Below are positions 1-13,907 of a DNA stretch of 64,000 nucleotides, one piece after another; the first letter of the stretch is position 1; every line of letters begins with the position of its first letter. The position numbers were made by a program, and so were the translations under genes. The notes beneath the pieces were generated by a model. That model saw nothing but the letters and a program-made list of their open reading frames with translations, ran no database searches and was not told the origin of the DNA. Source of the DNA: Gymnogyps californianus (Eukaryota; Chordata; Aves; Accipitriformes; Cathartidae); assembly GCF_018139145.2 (NCBI RefSeq), contig NC_059483.1, positions 4,713,001 through 4,777,000 of the forward strand, in the 5' to 3' direction.

Positions 1-3000
1 TGTGATGGTTCTTTGCAGCCAGCACCTAGCCTCTTAATCCCAGCACTCTGATGTGCCCAGATGATTTAAGTGTCTGACTAGGGACAGCTCCCCAGCAACA
101 CCTATAGAAAATCTGAAACAGAATAGTGATAACTTGCTCAGTAGCAGCTGGTGAACTCCTGGAATAAATTTATCCTCCTCCATAAACACTTGGACATTTA
201 TGAGTGCAGGCTGTATTCGTTCTCTCATACACCCAATGCTGTTGTGAGGTTATTACTAAGTTGTTATTATCCTGCCAACTAAAACACATCTAGCTGAGAT
301 GTTTTAGATTAGCTTTACTGTTCCACATTATACTCTTTATTTCTCCGTAAATAAACAAAAATAGAAGAACTACCATGGGGAAGTGTAGAGAGCTGAAGTC
401 AAACATCTTTACTATATTTGAGTCCTAACTGTTCCCAGTATCCCAAAGATTGTGTACTTCACCCTACGGCAGTTGATTGTTATAGCCATACCATGAGGGA
501 TACGTTGCTGTTTTAGTAATCATTTCAAAGTGTCTTTCTTCCAAGACAGGAAGGATCGTCTGCTGTCGTGTGAACTGATAACACGACAATCATGCTTGTT
601 GCAGTATTGCCCTACATCTGCTGGCAATTACTCTGCAGTTAGCTTAGTGCAAAGCTTAGTGGGATGTACGTCAGTAGCAAGTCTTAAAACTGTCTGCAAA
701 AGCTAAACAAAGCTTAACAAAGTTAAACATTTGAAAAGATGCCCAGTCATTGTCACCGATAACCAAGCTCAGCTGTCTGCCCAAGCTTCAGGCATCTTGG
801 GCCTGAACTAAAAGTCTGAGTAGACACGACTCAGTGTTACAGCACCTTCCAGTCAGAGAGATTAAACAATGCACACGATTACAGGCTTTGGGACTAGGCT
901 CACCTATTAATTCTTTAATCTTGGTTGTAGCACCTTTGCAATCTTTGTTTAAACGTAGCTGTCTGCTTCTCACTGGTTGTTTTCAATGCCTGAGTTACTG
1001 GGTAGATACCATGATATTGTGGGATTTATAACATCTTGCAAATATTTTGGCCAAAATGAAGATTCAGAAATTCAGGTACAAAGTCTGTTCTTCCTGCAGC
1101 ACAGCTGTGTGGCATAAATGGTTTATTTATATAGCCCATACAAATGGAATACAGGATCAACCTTAGACAATAAACCTAGAAATACTTGTTTGCATCCCCA
1201 ACGTTCAAAACCTGAGGACCATAGGCAGTGAAGTGGGAATTAGTCTGGACCACCAACCGAATCCTAAATTTATATTCCAGCCGGGGGAGTTAATGCAAAT
1301 ACACCTCACTAGGCTATCAAAGATTAAGGCATATTTCACATTTTCTGGTCAAGATAATATTATTTTGAAAAATAATGAAAACAGAATCTGTCTCACTAGG
1401 CTTTGACGGAAGTAAGATGCCAGCTCTGGGAAGCAGTCTGCTTAGGCTGTAGCACTGGTGATGTTAGCCCTGCCCTGCACAAATTACATTTATATCACTC
1501 ACAGAGATAATCTCTGATATAGTGCAGTGTGGTCATAAAATAAACTAAGTGGAAGCATCTGAATTTCTAGACTCTCTGATACTTTCTTCAGGTTCTCATG
1601 GGACACGTGTGCTCCCCAGAGCCTGAGCCTTCTGTTGACTTCATACAGCTTTGGACTTGGCTTCTAAGGCTGTGGGTGTAGAAATGTGCTTCATCTCTCT
1701 GGATCAATGTCATCAGCTTTCCTTGCCTTTTAAGGACAAGCTCTGGTTTTAGAGAAACATAGTACGATATGAAACAGCCAGAAACAGAACTAACTTCCTC
1801 CCCTGTTACTTCAATACAACTTGGAAACCTGTTGCTTTGGAGCAATAAGCTAATGCTTTGGGTTTTAGTATCTTGGCTATGTTTAAGGATACTAATTGCT
1901 ATAGGATTTTAATGACATTCCCCAGATCCTGATCCAGGCCCACCCAGCCCCTTCCCACAGGATAGTGATGCTCAGTCAGCTGGAACAAATTTCAGCAACC
2001 ACTAACTTGGGATGAATCAAACCAGTAGCCTTGAGATAAAACACCTTTTCCAGTTCCCAGCCCACAATCAGTCCATGGTTTTAATACTGTTACATTTAAC
2101 ATGTGAGACTTCACAGCTGATTAGCAGAACTCGCTTGTAAGAGGAGCAGAACTTCCCAAAATCGTATTTGTGGAAGTTTAATAACAGCCCTCTTGTGCAC
2201 TAAATGATATGTGGTACATACGTTCCTCTGTATGGAAAAAGTGCTTTATGTATTTCATGCTAATGACTGCAATACAGTTAGTAACAATTTATACCAAACT
2301 TCACTTTAAACACTCTAAATATGCTATTATTTTTTTTAAACATACTTTGGAAAAATTCTAGGGTCTAAACATTTTATTGTAATAATATATCTGTCAGTTA
2401 ATGAAATGAGCTGATTTAGGGCAAATTCAGTACACACAAAAGTTAATGTAAATACTTAAATTGATTTCAATGAGACAAATATTTCACTTTGAGGTCTGCT
2501 GTATTAACATCCAAGTTTTAGGACAGAAAATATATTTTTAGATTAAATCTATTTAAAACATGTACATTAAAATATTTTAATGTTAACTGTTAAAATTCTA
2601 ATTCTAGTGAGCTAGAGGTAACTGCCACATTATACTTCATTCATTACAGTACCTTGATTTGCATTATTGGTGATTTGTATAACGGTGCTCTTATTCCAGA
2701 TCTGGTTTTATGTGCACTCCAGCTTGCCGTTAGGTGTGCTACAGCTTGCCACTGGAGCAGCAAAGGTGTGTGTAATGACAAGGTTGTTGGTGGGACAGCA
2801 TTCCCTGGGAACACTGGGTACTTCCTTGAGGATTCAGGTTAATGTTTCTGCCTTCTTCAGCTTTCTGTTCTACCTATTCTTCATATTATTTATCTTCATA
2901 CTAAAGAGGGTTTTTATGGGATGGGATAAGGAGGACAGAAAATAACCTTATAGTGACCAGTAGCAGTAAAGTTTGAAGTAGATGCTTTCACTTTAAAAAG

Positions 3001-3439
3001 GAATTACTCATTTCCTTTGTGGGAAAGCATTAACAGCTCACATAAAGCAGCCCCCTCCTGATGGTGAGGACTCTAATTGCATATATTTGCATGGAGTTGA
3101 GCATGTACATGTACAAGGTTTGATGGAAGTAAACAAGCAAGAACTATAATCAAGTAGTGTACAAGTATAAATCAATTAATCAGTTCATAACTGTGATTTT
3201 AAGCTTATGGTCTTTGGTTTAATAATGCTGAACTTTGAATTCAAGCCTTACATGTACATCTTCATTTATCCTCCTAGAGCAGTAGGCACGTGTGCTGTAA
3301 CTTTAGAGAATTAAGAACCATCTATGTTTATCTTATAGCTCATTTCACAGCTTGCTGCCTTTATACCTGAAGATTCATCTGTGGGATTTTTTTGCCCTTT
3401 CCATTCACTTAAGAAAAATTTCTTTAAATAAATAAAAAA

Positions 3440-3451
3440 GGGGGGGGGGGG
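3440..3451. repeat. Poly-G run (12 G)
   Basis: An uninterrupted run of twelve G follows an A-rich stretch. It is a simple homopolymer prone to length variation and sequencing error. No function is inferred. Confidence 0.9.
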
Positions 3452-6400
3452 CCTTGAATGGTTACACCCCATGCTGATTACTTTTGCTTAATGGCCTGTT
3501 TTCTGAGCTTTAAAAAAACGCAGCTTTGAACATAATAACGGTATTTGCTATATGCTTGGGACTGGAAGAAAATTATAGGTCTGTGCCATTTTAATGTAGC
3601 CATCTTTTCTTTTGATTCATTTCTGAAAAAGAAGCAAGGGACTATATTTACCACTGTCAATAACATTTGATTTATTATTTATTATATGTCATGGTATGTG
3701 GTGACTTAAACTTACATTCCAGTTTTAACAGGAGGAGAGCTGTGATATAAATTACTTTTCATTGTAATAATAACAGTTGATGAGCTGGAAAACCTCCCTG
3801 TGTTGCATAACACTTTCTAAATAGCTGAATACTATTTGATAAATATTTGTTAAATCTTTTTATTTCTATTTTTGTTTTTACTTTATTGGTCATTCAGGAT
3901 CAGGTTCATTGCTTGTTTCTCTGTCACCACCTAGATGAGATGCTAGTAGGAAATGAAAGAAAAGGCTACTTTAGTTTTGGAACCTACATATAGCGGTAGA
4001 GGTTATTTACACTTTACCACTGGAGATTAAAGTTTTGGTACTTTCTGGCCCACATTCCCCAATACCAGGCAAGCTGAGCTTGGTGTAAGTCCAAAGAGGG
4101 AAGAGCAAATATAGGTTACAGCTACCTGGAAAATCCTCTCGGATCTCAGAGTGGTCTGGCTGACAGTGTAGAACAGGGCAGGACCCACGAGCTGCTTTCA
4201 CACCACCTGAATAGGCCCTTGGGCTTATCATTCTGTCTAGATGAGCTCAAAATAATTTTCTGTTTTAGCACTTTATAAATAAGTAGATAGCTGTAGTGAT
4301 GCACAGACCAAATGTGTCTATGTAATAGCTAGCCAATGTAATTTTTAAAGGAATGCAGTGATTTCATTTAGCAGTAACAGTAGTGATGCTTTCAAAATAG
4401 GTGTATTATATACGAACGGTTTGCCCAGTTTAGATGATTGTGGGAAGGTCAGGCTTTGAACAAAGATGGTAGGAAAATAGTTGAAAAAATTTTACAGGGT
4501 TTTCAAAATTATTTTCACAATCAACTTTCATAAAATGTTAAATGTTTTGGTCCTGAAAGAGGAAAAGGAGAGGCACTCCTGGATGTCTGAAGAAGCAGGT
4601 GGAACTAGAAACTCATTGAACTTCAGGCAAAGGATGAGAGTGCGGAGCCCGTGAGGAGAACCTGGGATTTAGGCTGGCTGTAAAGGAAGCGTTTCTTCTA
4701 TTTTAGAGGAGGATGCAGGGGTGACCTGTTATTCATCTCTAGCCCTCAGGCTGCTGGCTCTACCACTAAATTAGACCTTTTAAAATAAATGAGTTCAATG
4801 TTAGATACTAGCTGAGGGGGTTGTTGGGCTTTTTAAATTTTTCAGTCTTGAAACTCCTCCAAACCTCAGTATTTACAACCTACTAATAATGCCACAAAAT
4901 ATATATATTTTTATTAGACTTTCTATTGAACACTAGTCTAATACCTTTGCTGTCTTTATTTATGATGAGATTGTTTCCAGCTACTGTTAATTTATTTTAC
5001 ACAGCCCATGATGTAATCGTTAAGCAGTTGTAATGAAGATTGAAGGTTTAATAATGCCAAGTGTTACAAATTTCTATTTAATCATTCCTAAATCGATTAG
5101 TTACTTTCACCCAAATGCCGTGCCATTGAAACAGAGAGAGCTAAAGATCCAAACCGCTGTGGCCAGTGTTTGATAAATGTTATTTTGGTGCAGTGGTAAT
5201 TGAGTTATTGAATTTACTCATCTTCCAAATGATGTTTGCATTGTCTCAGCCATATGTGTTTAGGGCCAGGGGAAGGTCATTAGGAGCTTCAGACCGGGGG
5301 CATGTTTGGGTTAAAGTGATTTTGAACAGCCAGTGTTGAGGTTAGTCAATTAAAAGAAATAGCACAGAGAGATGCTACAGAAGGGCATGTTATAGGCTGG
5401 TCAGTGGGGAGGGTCCCAAAGGCCTGTTTAAAATAGTCTAAAGATTCTGTAAGTAAATGTCTACTCCTAGCCCCAGGCTCTTTAGCCACTGACAAATTGC
5501 TGTGTAAGATGCCCTTCACTTAAAAGCAGTTTCAGCTATAAACAAATTTCACACTCTTATGGCTACATATAGGACAAGCCTACAAAGGCCAAGGTAAAAC
5601 ATTAAATGATAATACCTTTTATATATATAAACACACCCTTAAATGAACTTCCTTAAGGGAAGATCAGGGCTGCAGGTGAGACACAAAAAGTGTACCCAGG
5701 CTGCTCAGGGCACAGCAAATTCTGCAGATCTGTGTTTGGTGGCAGGGGACATCCTGGGCTGCTTCGGTGGCTCACCCTTAGCACGTGTGACTCGTCACCG
5801 CTGAGCCCTGCATAAAGATCGGCTCCATATTCAGGAGATTATTAGTTTGATATGAGTAAGCTGTTTCAGAGATGCAGTTCAACAGATAATATATTTATAT
5901 CTACATCCCGGACACAGAGCTTGCAAGTGCTTTTTTCTCCCAAGGAGTGCGTCATTTCTATTTAAGACTTTGTGCTGATGACCGCATCTCTGTGGTGACC
6001 AGCTTCCCCTGAAATGGGCGGGAAGATTCCCCTCATAATTAGACAGCACCTCTCCTGAGTGACCAAGTACCAGTGGAGTGCAAATCCATGATTGCTGTCT
6101 GCATTTTGAATTAAAAACAAAGGAGTTCTGTCATTTTTCAGGTGTTTATGAATAATTAGACTGCTAGAACCAGATAAGACTAAGAAGCAGGAGAAGCAGC
6201 CCTCCAAGTTTCTGTGTTCTTACATTAACTGCAAAGATTTTCAGGGGACCCGATACCCTCCTAACTACTCTGAACAGAGTCACAGGGAAGAGCAAAGTCT
6301 CTCTTGAAGTGAAAAATGGGCCCACTTTATTTTTAATACTTGGCTAGTTGCTGTATACAGAGACCATTTTTTAGTTCCAAAGCACTGGAGAGAGGCTCAT

Positions 6401-9400
6401 GTTCTCTAGTATTTCTGTTGTGCAATTCTTTAAAAACCTGTTGTTTTATAAATACACTGTTTTGTATTTGATTTCTGTCCTCCAAACACTATTTAAATCA
6501 GAAGTAATAATTTCTAATCCTGTAAAATGCCCAAAGCTTCAATCAATAAACATTTGATGAATACATAACCCGAGGACATTCTGTTTGACTGATAAATGAT
6601 AATTGTGGGAGTGCCTGGCAGCTTTTGTGGTTAAACCTTTGCTTTTATACAATTAAATGGCCGACTCCTTCAAACACTGGACACACTCTTAATGATAATT
6701 GCACAAGGAGTCGGAGAGCTTACTGGGGACAGGTGAAACAAAGACCTTTCTCTTGGTGCCTGTAAGTGATCCGCTGGAAAGCCAGGGTGGTTGGGCTCTG
6801 CGTGCTGGTTCCCTGGGGGCCTCAGGACATTGTGCCCAGGTCCCGTGCAACTTTTTGGGTCACCACTCGTGTTGTGTCTGAAGTATCCCTCTGCCAAGGG
6901 TCCTGCCCTTGCCACCCACCACGTCTGCTGCTGCCATAACCTCTGCCCTGGGCCATAAAGTCTCCAGCTGACCCGAGGCCAGGCGAGCATTCCCATGGCA
7001 AAGCAGCACTCCTGTCTCAGGGGGACACATAAAATGGGCCAGGACACATCTGTACCCAGGGGTACCATAATGACAGTGGAATCCTCCGCAGTCATTCATG
7101 GTCAGTTTACATCATTTTATGAGATCTGAGCCCAGTAAAGGGACTATACAATCACTGTAATAATAAAGAGACCATAGGATTGCCTCCTGGAAGCATTATG
7201 CATTACCTGTGAATGTATCTCAGTCATGTGTTAATACAAAAACCCCATCCCCCAGCCCTCCACTGTGCATTCCCTCCAGCCCTCCCTGTAATTTTCCTCG
7301 TATCCAGCAAAGCCACCCCAAAGTATATGCGTACGTGCAGTTTCTTCCTCCCCAATCTACCCTGTTCTAGAAACTGCACCTCCAATAAATCAAACCTGTT
7401 ATGTAGATGGCACAGTTGCAAAAGGAGAGGTGTCGTTACATGCAGAACGGTATTCTGTCCTGTAGTTTGTAGCTGACGAGTCATTTTCAGCCTCTGCACT
7501 TGCTCTACCATATGCCAAATTTGTAAAATCTTGTTCACATTTTTTTTCCCTCCCTTCACCAGAGAACAGCTCTTTAGGGGAGAAACATGGAGCTGACAAT
7601 TACACTGCTTCCCGCTGTGAATAAACTGTAGGACATCCCTAGCCATCAGGCTTTACAGGGAGACTTAAGAAGTATCTTTAGCCTTTCTTCCCTGTGTTGA
7701 TGAACTTACAAAGTGAGGCACAAGCAGTTTGACTATAAGATTAGAAATGGGCCAGGAAAAATGATCCTGTTTTAATGTACTGTGGTTCCTTTATGTTGAC
7801 TCCTGCATCACTCAGGCAGAAATGATGGGAAAAAAGTGGGAGAAAATGAAACACTAATTATTTTTATCTTTAATGATCACTGGCAAAATAAACAGCGCAT
7901 TTAGAGATTCTGGCATATATGAGATTGTGTGTATTTATTTTCTGTATTATTCTAGCCACAGTGTCACCCAGGACCACATCTCACATGACAAGGAGCAATT
8001 AAAGGAAAATGTGTCCAGGCTATGCCCCTGCCAAACTGAATCATGACCCTTCTTTTGGCAGCCTCATGCATGAATCCCTCCCCTTGGGGAACACCAGGCA
8101 GTAGCTGATTTGCCAGCTGACATGATATATACATTTTTTTGTGCATGTATGTCATGTTAGTGACATTACGCACTCGTTGAAAACAGAGCTTATATCTCAG
8201 CATAATATGCTATTTTTAATGTTGCTTAGATATTCAGAGATTAACAGGAAAGTCCAAGGAGAGAGGCAGTGTCTCTTCATAGGGTGTTTGCTTTGTTCCA
8301 AGTCAAAAATCACAGCCATCTGATTTTAAAATACACTGTACAATAGATACAGATATAAGTGTATTAAATTACCTAGTTTGAATATAAACAGCTGCGGATA
8401 TAGTAGCTGAGAGCACCTGGGGAGTTGTATACTACAGACATAGGATCTTCTGTACAATTTATTCAATTAAAGTGTGAAATGTGTCTAAAAGAGTTATATG
8501 AAGGGCTTTTGTTCTCCTGCACAATTTCTGCCTCCCACTCCCTTCTTTCTTTTGTACTGAAGTCCCAGAACACAGCTCAGAAAGGGAATAATGAAGTAAG
8601 AAGTATCTAGGAAGGACACGCAGCTGCGCAGCAAAGCAAGCTTAGCAACATCACTTCCAGTATTTCTGGTTCATAGAGGAGATTTGAATAACTGTCCTAT
8701 ATATTTAACATAAAGCTATTCATTAGAATTCAACTTGTTTATATTTCCTCCATAGCAAATTATTTTCTTTATTTCAATAAAGACATCTCACTAGCTAAAG
8801 GAACATTGCAATGACTTGTGGACCAAAGCACAAGAAACATAGCAAGAAACTATACAGAATCACATCTAATCCATGTAAGTGTGTAATTTATCTAGATGTA
8901 GCTACAGTTCAGCTCGTTCCAGGTGCCTGATCAGCTTGCCAATAGCATTCATACAACACCTGAACTGGGACTTTGTGCCTCAACATGCAAGGTTATTGGC
9001 AATTTAGGCACTGTAGTGTATCTGGACTGGCCTCCAGATACTGCTTCAGAAGGTTGCGGGTCCTCCTAAGTCCTGCATCCTATATGCCAGGTGTGTGGAT
9101 GTCTTAAGGCATCTTAGATGACACTGGGTATCTATGTCTACCTTTCCACAAATGAACCCTGCCCTTACAGATCAACACTGAAGTTGCTGACTTTACTTCT
9201 ACTCTGAAGAAAACACAGAATGTGCCATTTACTTGTGAAAGTCACTCGCAAGGCCAGAAATGAAGGCAAGGGAACAAAACCTCCAGATTTCCATCTTGAG
9301 AACATAGCTCAGTTGACACTGTAAGTCCTTTATTTCTGCAGACCAACTGTACAAGCCTTTGCTTTGCCATCAGTGTTCGCAAAAATGAAGAGAAATACTA

Positions 9401-12400
9401 TCTGCACAGCCAGTTTCCATTAGGGACTCCATAGCATCTCCACCTCAGACTGAATAAATCTGAAGTCTAAAAAACTCAGTAAGGCACACTGTTCCTCTAC
9501 AGAAAGCGCATCCGAAGATGCCCTAAGTCCCAGTACAGAGTGAGAGGTCTTGCACTTGCACTAACTGGGTAGGTTTTCCTCATATATTACCACCCAGTTC
9601 GAATACTATGCTAAGAGAAACTTCCTATTTCTTGGCAACAGTTAACATCTTTTGTTAATCCAAGTTTGCCAACGCAGACTACGTATTCACAAATCACCCA
9701 GAACTGTCTCTTAATACCAAGTCTGCTGAAAAAGGAAAAGAACAAAACCTCTGGCAAAGTTGGAGTCGCTGCTCCAGGAGCAGTAGTCCATGCTGTCATC
9801 AGAAAGCCCATCACACAAATAATGCTGTTAAGAGATAAATAACTTGCAAGAACTAAGAGTTTGGGGATCCCATCCTCAGTCCTTCATTTCTTATATGTCT
9901 GTTATATCAGCTGAAGATCAGACTGTGAACATTTGCCTTATTTAAAGGCCATCTCCAATCACCGGTCTGTTCTGCCTTTACAGAACGGTACCTTCTGAAA
10001 CTGGGCCTGTTGTACACTATTCTTCTAGGTGTCCTATTTCTCTCCTTGCTAAAGAATAATTGTAGCACAAAGTTACACAAGTACCACCATTAAATACAGA
10101 TTCAGGTTTTGAAAAATACAATTGTAAACTATTTCACACAAGAGAGGAATCATAATATATTCTCAAATTTATAATTAGTCATTACAGACATTAAAGTCCA
10201 ATATAATACCCTTAACATAATCCACCTATTTTCAAATGAAATCTACTTGGTATTAATCAGTAAGAAAGGTGCAATAATTAACTGGGATCGTCCTGTGAAC
10301 ATGAAAACTCCTACTGGTGATTAAGCATAATGTTTATGATAAAAAAATGCCAAGCCTAAGTAATTCAGTACTCAAAAGCATCATTGGTATCTGGAAAATT
10401 TTGCAATTGTTCCAGAGTAACCTTTTGTCCAGCTAATACAGTGGCTGGGTCTGTGTCTTTGTGTGGTTTCAGCGTGAGACAGCATTAATTTTACTACCAG
10501 CATCCTAATATCCAAAGTGAAGGTAGACACAATTGATAAACATGAGAAGGTAAAACATGAGCCAGGTGCTATATTCATGAGACCCAGCCTCTTTACAATT
10601 TCCAGAAAATAGAGAAGTCAGAAAAAATGCTAGAATTTCAGACATGACTGCTTTGCCAGAATTGTAGTTTTCATTGGTATCAGTCTGTAACTGCTTGGTG
10701 CTATATACTCTTTATACAGCTGGAGAGATAAAGAATTGTTTTGTACTCCCTAGCAGGCTTCTAGTGGTTTCAAGAGGCAGGAATATCTACGGGGTGCGTT
10801 CATTCCTCCAGCTGCTGCTTATATGAGGAGAGATTTCCCATGCCCGCTTTTTTGCTTTGATGATGTGTATTTTCCATGTCTCAACAAATATTTCTATAAC
10901 TGCTCATAGCCTTTCTGCAGCATAGGTACCACAACAGCGACATGATTCCTGATCATTTAACAAGGTTACGAACAGCAATGTGAGCACTCAGATCGTCAGC
11001 AGACCCGGGGAGGGGTGCTGGGTTATTTCAGCATTATGACACTTGATGGAAGGGGTAGAAATGTTTCTTCTTTTCAAGAGAAGTTCATTTCTGCTGTTGC
11101 TGATGGTATAGGATCAGGACTTGCCAGGATAAACCTCTCACTGAAAGTTGAACAGTTTTTCAGAGCCAACATGTAATTCAAAGACATTTAGTACAAGCAG
11201 TTGTTCAATTTATCATTTTGGAGCGCCAACATTTTTAATAAAATTAACAAATAGGCACCTCATGGCAAGCAGGGTGAAATTACTTTTTTTTGTAATTAGA
11301 CTTCAGACAATGTTATATTATCTAGTTAAGGGAAAGGAACTTTGCCTCAAATTTCAAAGTGGTGAATCTCGGTTTAATTCTGCTAATGGCAGTTAACACA
11401 GATGGCTAAAAAGAGTAATTATCTTCTTTAGCTTTCTGCCACCTGCCACAAATGAACTGTTTTCTTTAATTGCTCACAATTACTCTTAATCACACAAAAC
11501 AGATACTTAAATCCTAGTCACATACTGCAACTCAAGAGCAAGATGTTAACCCTAAGCATGCGACTTAAGAAATTACCACCCTGACCAAGAGTACAATGCC
11601 AGCTGTGTGCTGTGACAGTTGAAAAGATTAATCCTTTCTCTTCCAGGTAGGAGCAAAGTTTGCAGGCTAATCATACAAGTCCTGTAGTCTGATCCAAGTA
11701 ATTACCAGAGCAACCAAAAGGCTATATCCGCAGTAGCAGGGAAAAAATTCACACAATTTCTTCCTGCTGATACGCTTTCTCCAACAAATGGTCATTTTTA
11801 AAAGCCACACAATCAGATAGATTTATCTTAAAAATGACTTACTGAAGAACTTAAAGATGTAACGTTAACTATACCTGACTGATGAGTCAAAGCTTTTTAG
11901 ATTCCTGGAGATATGTTAACAGAGATAATAATCTCATTTCCATTGGGGCATCATTTTGAATTAAATCGACGTTAGGCATTTAAAAATCCCAACGTGACAC
12001 CCTTTGGAAGCTTCTGGCTACATTGTATTTTATAACAGCAATTCTTGCCCCCCCACCATTCAGAGGTGATGTGTTTGTTGGAAGAACAGTAAGTCTTCCT
12101 TTTCTTCTTTACTACTGTTCTTATTGTCTGAACTAAAAACCAACAAATTCAGATTCTGCAGAAGAACTCGGAAGCCATCTCTTTAATTCTGCCTACTGAA
12201 TCACCACATTAAATTGAAAAAGCACTAATGCAAATCCTGAGTTTTAGATAGATCTCTGTGCTTAAGAGAAAGGAAAAAGCACCAAACTTACTGTTCCATG
12301 AACTACAAAGTCAAGTAACTCTCCATCACCATTTCTCCCAAATTTGTTAGAGAAAGTTCCCAACAGAATTTATACACAAGGTGGTAAGAGGAAAATTAGG

Positions 12401-13686
12401 GTGGACACCCCTTAATAAGAACTCTTTAAATGTAAACCAAAACCAAGCAGTTTCACTTCTCAGTATAAAATCATCTACAGTAGAAGTGATCTGTACTGTA
12501 TGTATTACACCTTTTCGAGAACACATACTGTTTTTAAAAAATTATTCCATTATTTTGAAATTAGATAAACTCATAAATACTGCAGTTTAGCATCTTTTTG
12601 CTGTTACAGCTTTGTATTTTTAAATATGTGAGTAGCAGAAGGAAAAGAAATCATTTAGAAGCACAGACCTGGAAAAGAGCTTTAAGAAGCTTGTATGTGT
12701 TCACCAATCTAAGGATAAACAGAGACCTAAAATATGAAATTAGCACTGAGAAACTCCACAGAAAAAAATTTCTGAACTTGATCTTTATGGAAATTATCTA
12801 TGACAGTACTGTTGTATACCAGGGCTTTGCGCTGCAACTTAGTGAGAGTTTCTATTTCATAAATTCCTTTAACTAGTCTGACTACCACTTCTAAGAGAGC
12901 CTCAGCTGTACAAAATGTCTGTGAGTAGGTGTGAGAAAGAAAGGGTCTGACTGCATCATTGCCCCTGTGTATTTATAACCACAGCAGGGAAAGTTAGTCT
13001 AATAATAGTATTTACCTTTGTTACTTGGTAAATAACAAACTATTATTGGACAATTATAGTAAAGGTCAAGATCCACTTTTTTTTTTTTACCCTTTAAGAA
13101 ACATGCTTACTCTGTGTTTAGCTTCAGTTAAAAAGCGCTTTTCATAAAGTAATGTAGTGCAGCAAACATTTGAACATATCAGAGCTTATAACACTGACTT
13201 AATTTAACGGTAAAAGATAAGAATTTTTCAGTGGCGCTTGCTCAGGTATCCTTATTACCATCCAGCTCCAGCTTTCATATGGGTTTGTTACAATAATGAG
13301 GATTCATAAAACGTAGCTGTTTTCATATAAATATTGTCCAAGCGACAATAGATTTTTATAATCAGCTCCAGCGGTGGCCAGCGAACACTCTCTGCTGGTG
13401 TGTTGTTGCTGGGAGTGCACACTGCTGCAGGAAATGAAAACAACTTCAGGAGGAAAGATTAAATACAATCAATCCATCACTGTACGATAAGTAACGGGCT
13501 TTCAGAGTTTTAATGGACTAAATGGTGTAATGTGTTTGGTTTGGTAACCACAGAGTTTAATCAAGTATTTTTAAATTTTTAAACAGGAAATGGCCTTTTC
13601 TCCAAAGGATATACACATTTGCAGTGCATAAATCAGGTCCTGAGTCCCAGGATCCTGATCTCATGGTCTTTACCATGCAATTAACT

Positions 13687-13907
13687 TTAACACTTTTTCT
13701 GAAGAAACTCCCGGTCATTCTGGTAGTGTAACGTGATTTGATGAGTTGTCGCTGTTGGCTTTCCATCATTTTGTTCCATTCAAGCTCTTGCCTCAAATGC
13801 TGTTCCTCTAAACCATTTTCAGGCTGTGGATTAGCCACATATCCCATCCCGGGGTGAGCTTCAGGTAATGGGGTGCTACCTGAGCAGCCCAGCGATGGCA
13901 CGGCCAT
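13687..13907 (-). pseudogene. Possible degenerate coding remnant, family not recognised
   Basis: On the minus strand a frame opening at an ATG (13905-13907) contains a Glu/Gln-rich, helix-like segment including LEEQHLRQELEWNKMMESQQ. Shortly after a QLIKS stretch the frame turns into less protein-like sequence. A neighbouring frame then reads plausibly (a YQNDREFLQKKC segment) and stops at 13687-13689, which would fit one small frameshift. A minus-strand ATTAAA lies about 130 bp further on, at plus 13556-13561. No obvious poly(A) tract or target duplication was found. It could be an old retrocopy, part of an unknown antisense exon, or chance. I do not recognise the family, so no function is given. 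Confidence 0.25.

Noticed and set aside
6670..7099. 141-codon and 79-codon minus-strand open frames
   Set aside because: They overlap in different frames of a GC-richer patch and show no domain or family resemblance; best explained by composition.
7224..7646. 140-codon minus-strand open frame
   Set aside because: No recognisable domain, no coding-like residue pattern and no splice context.
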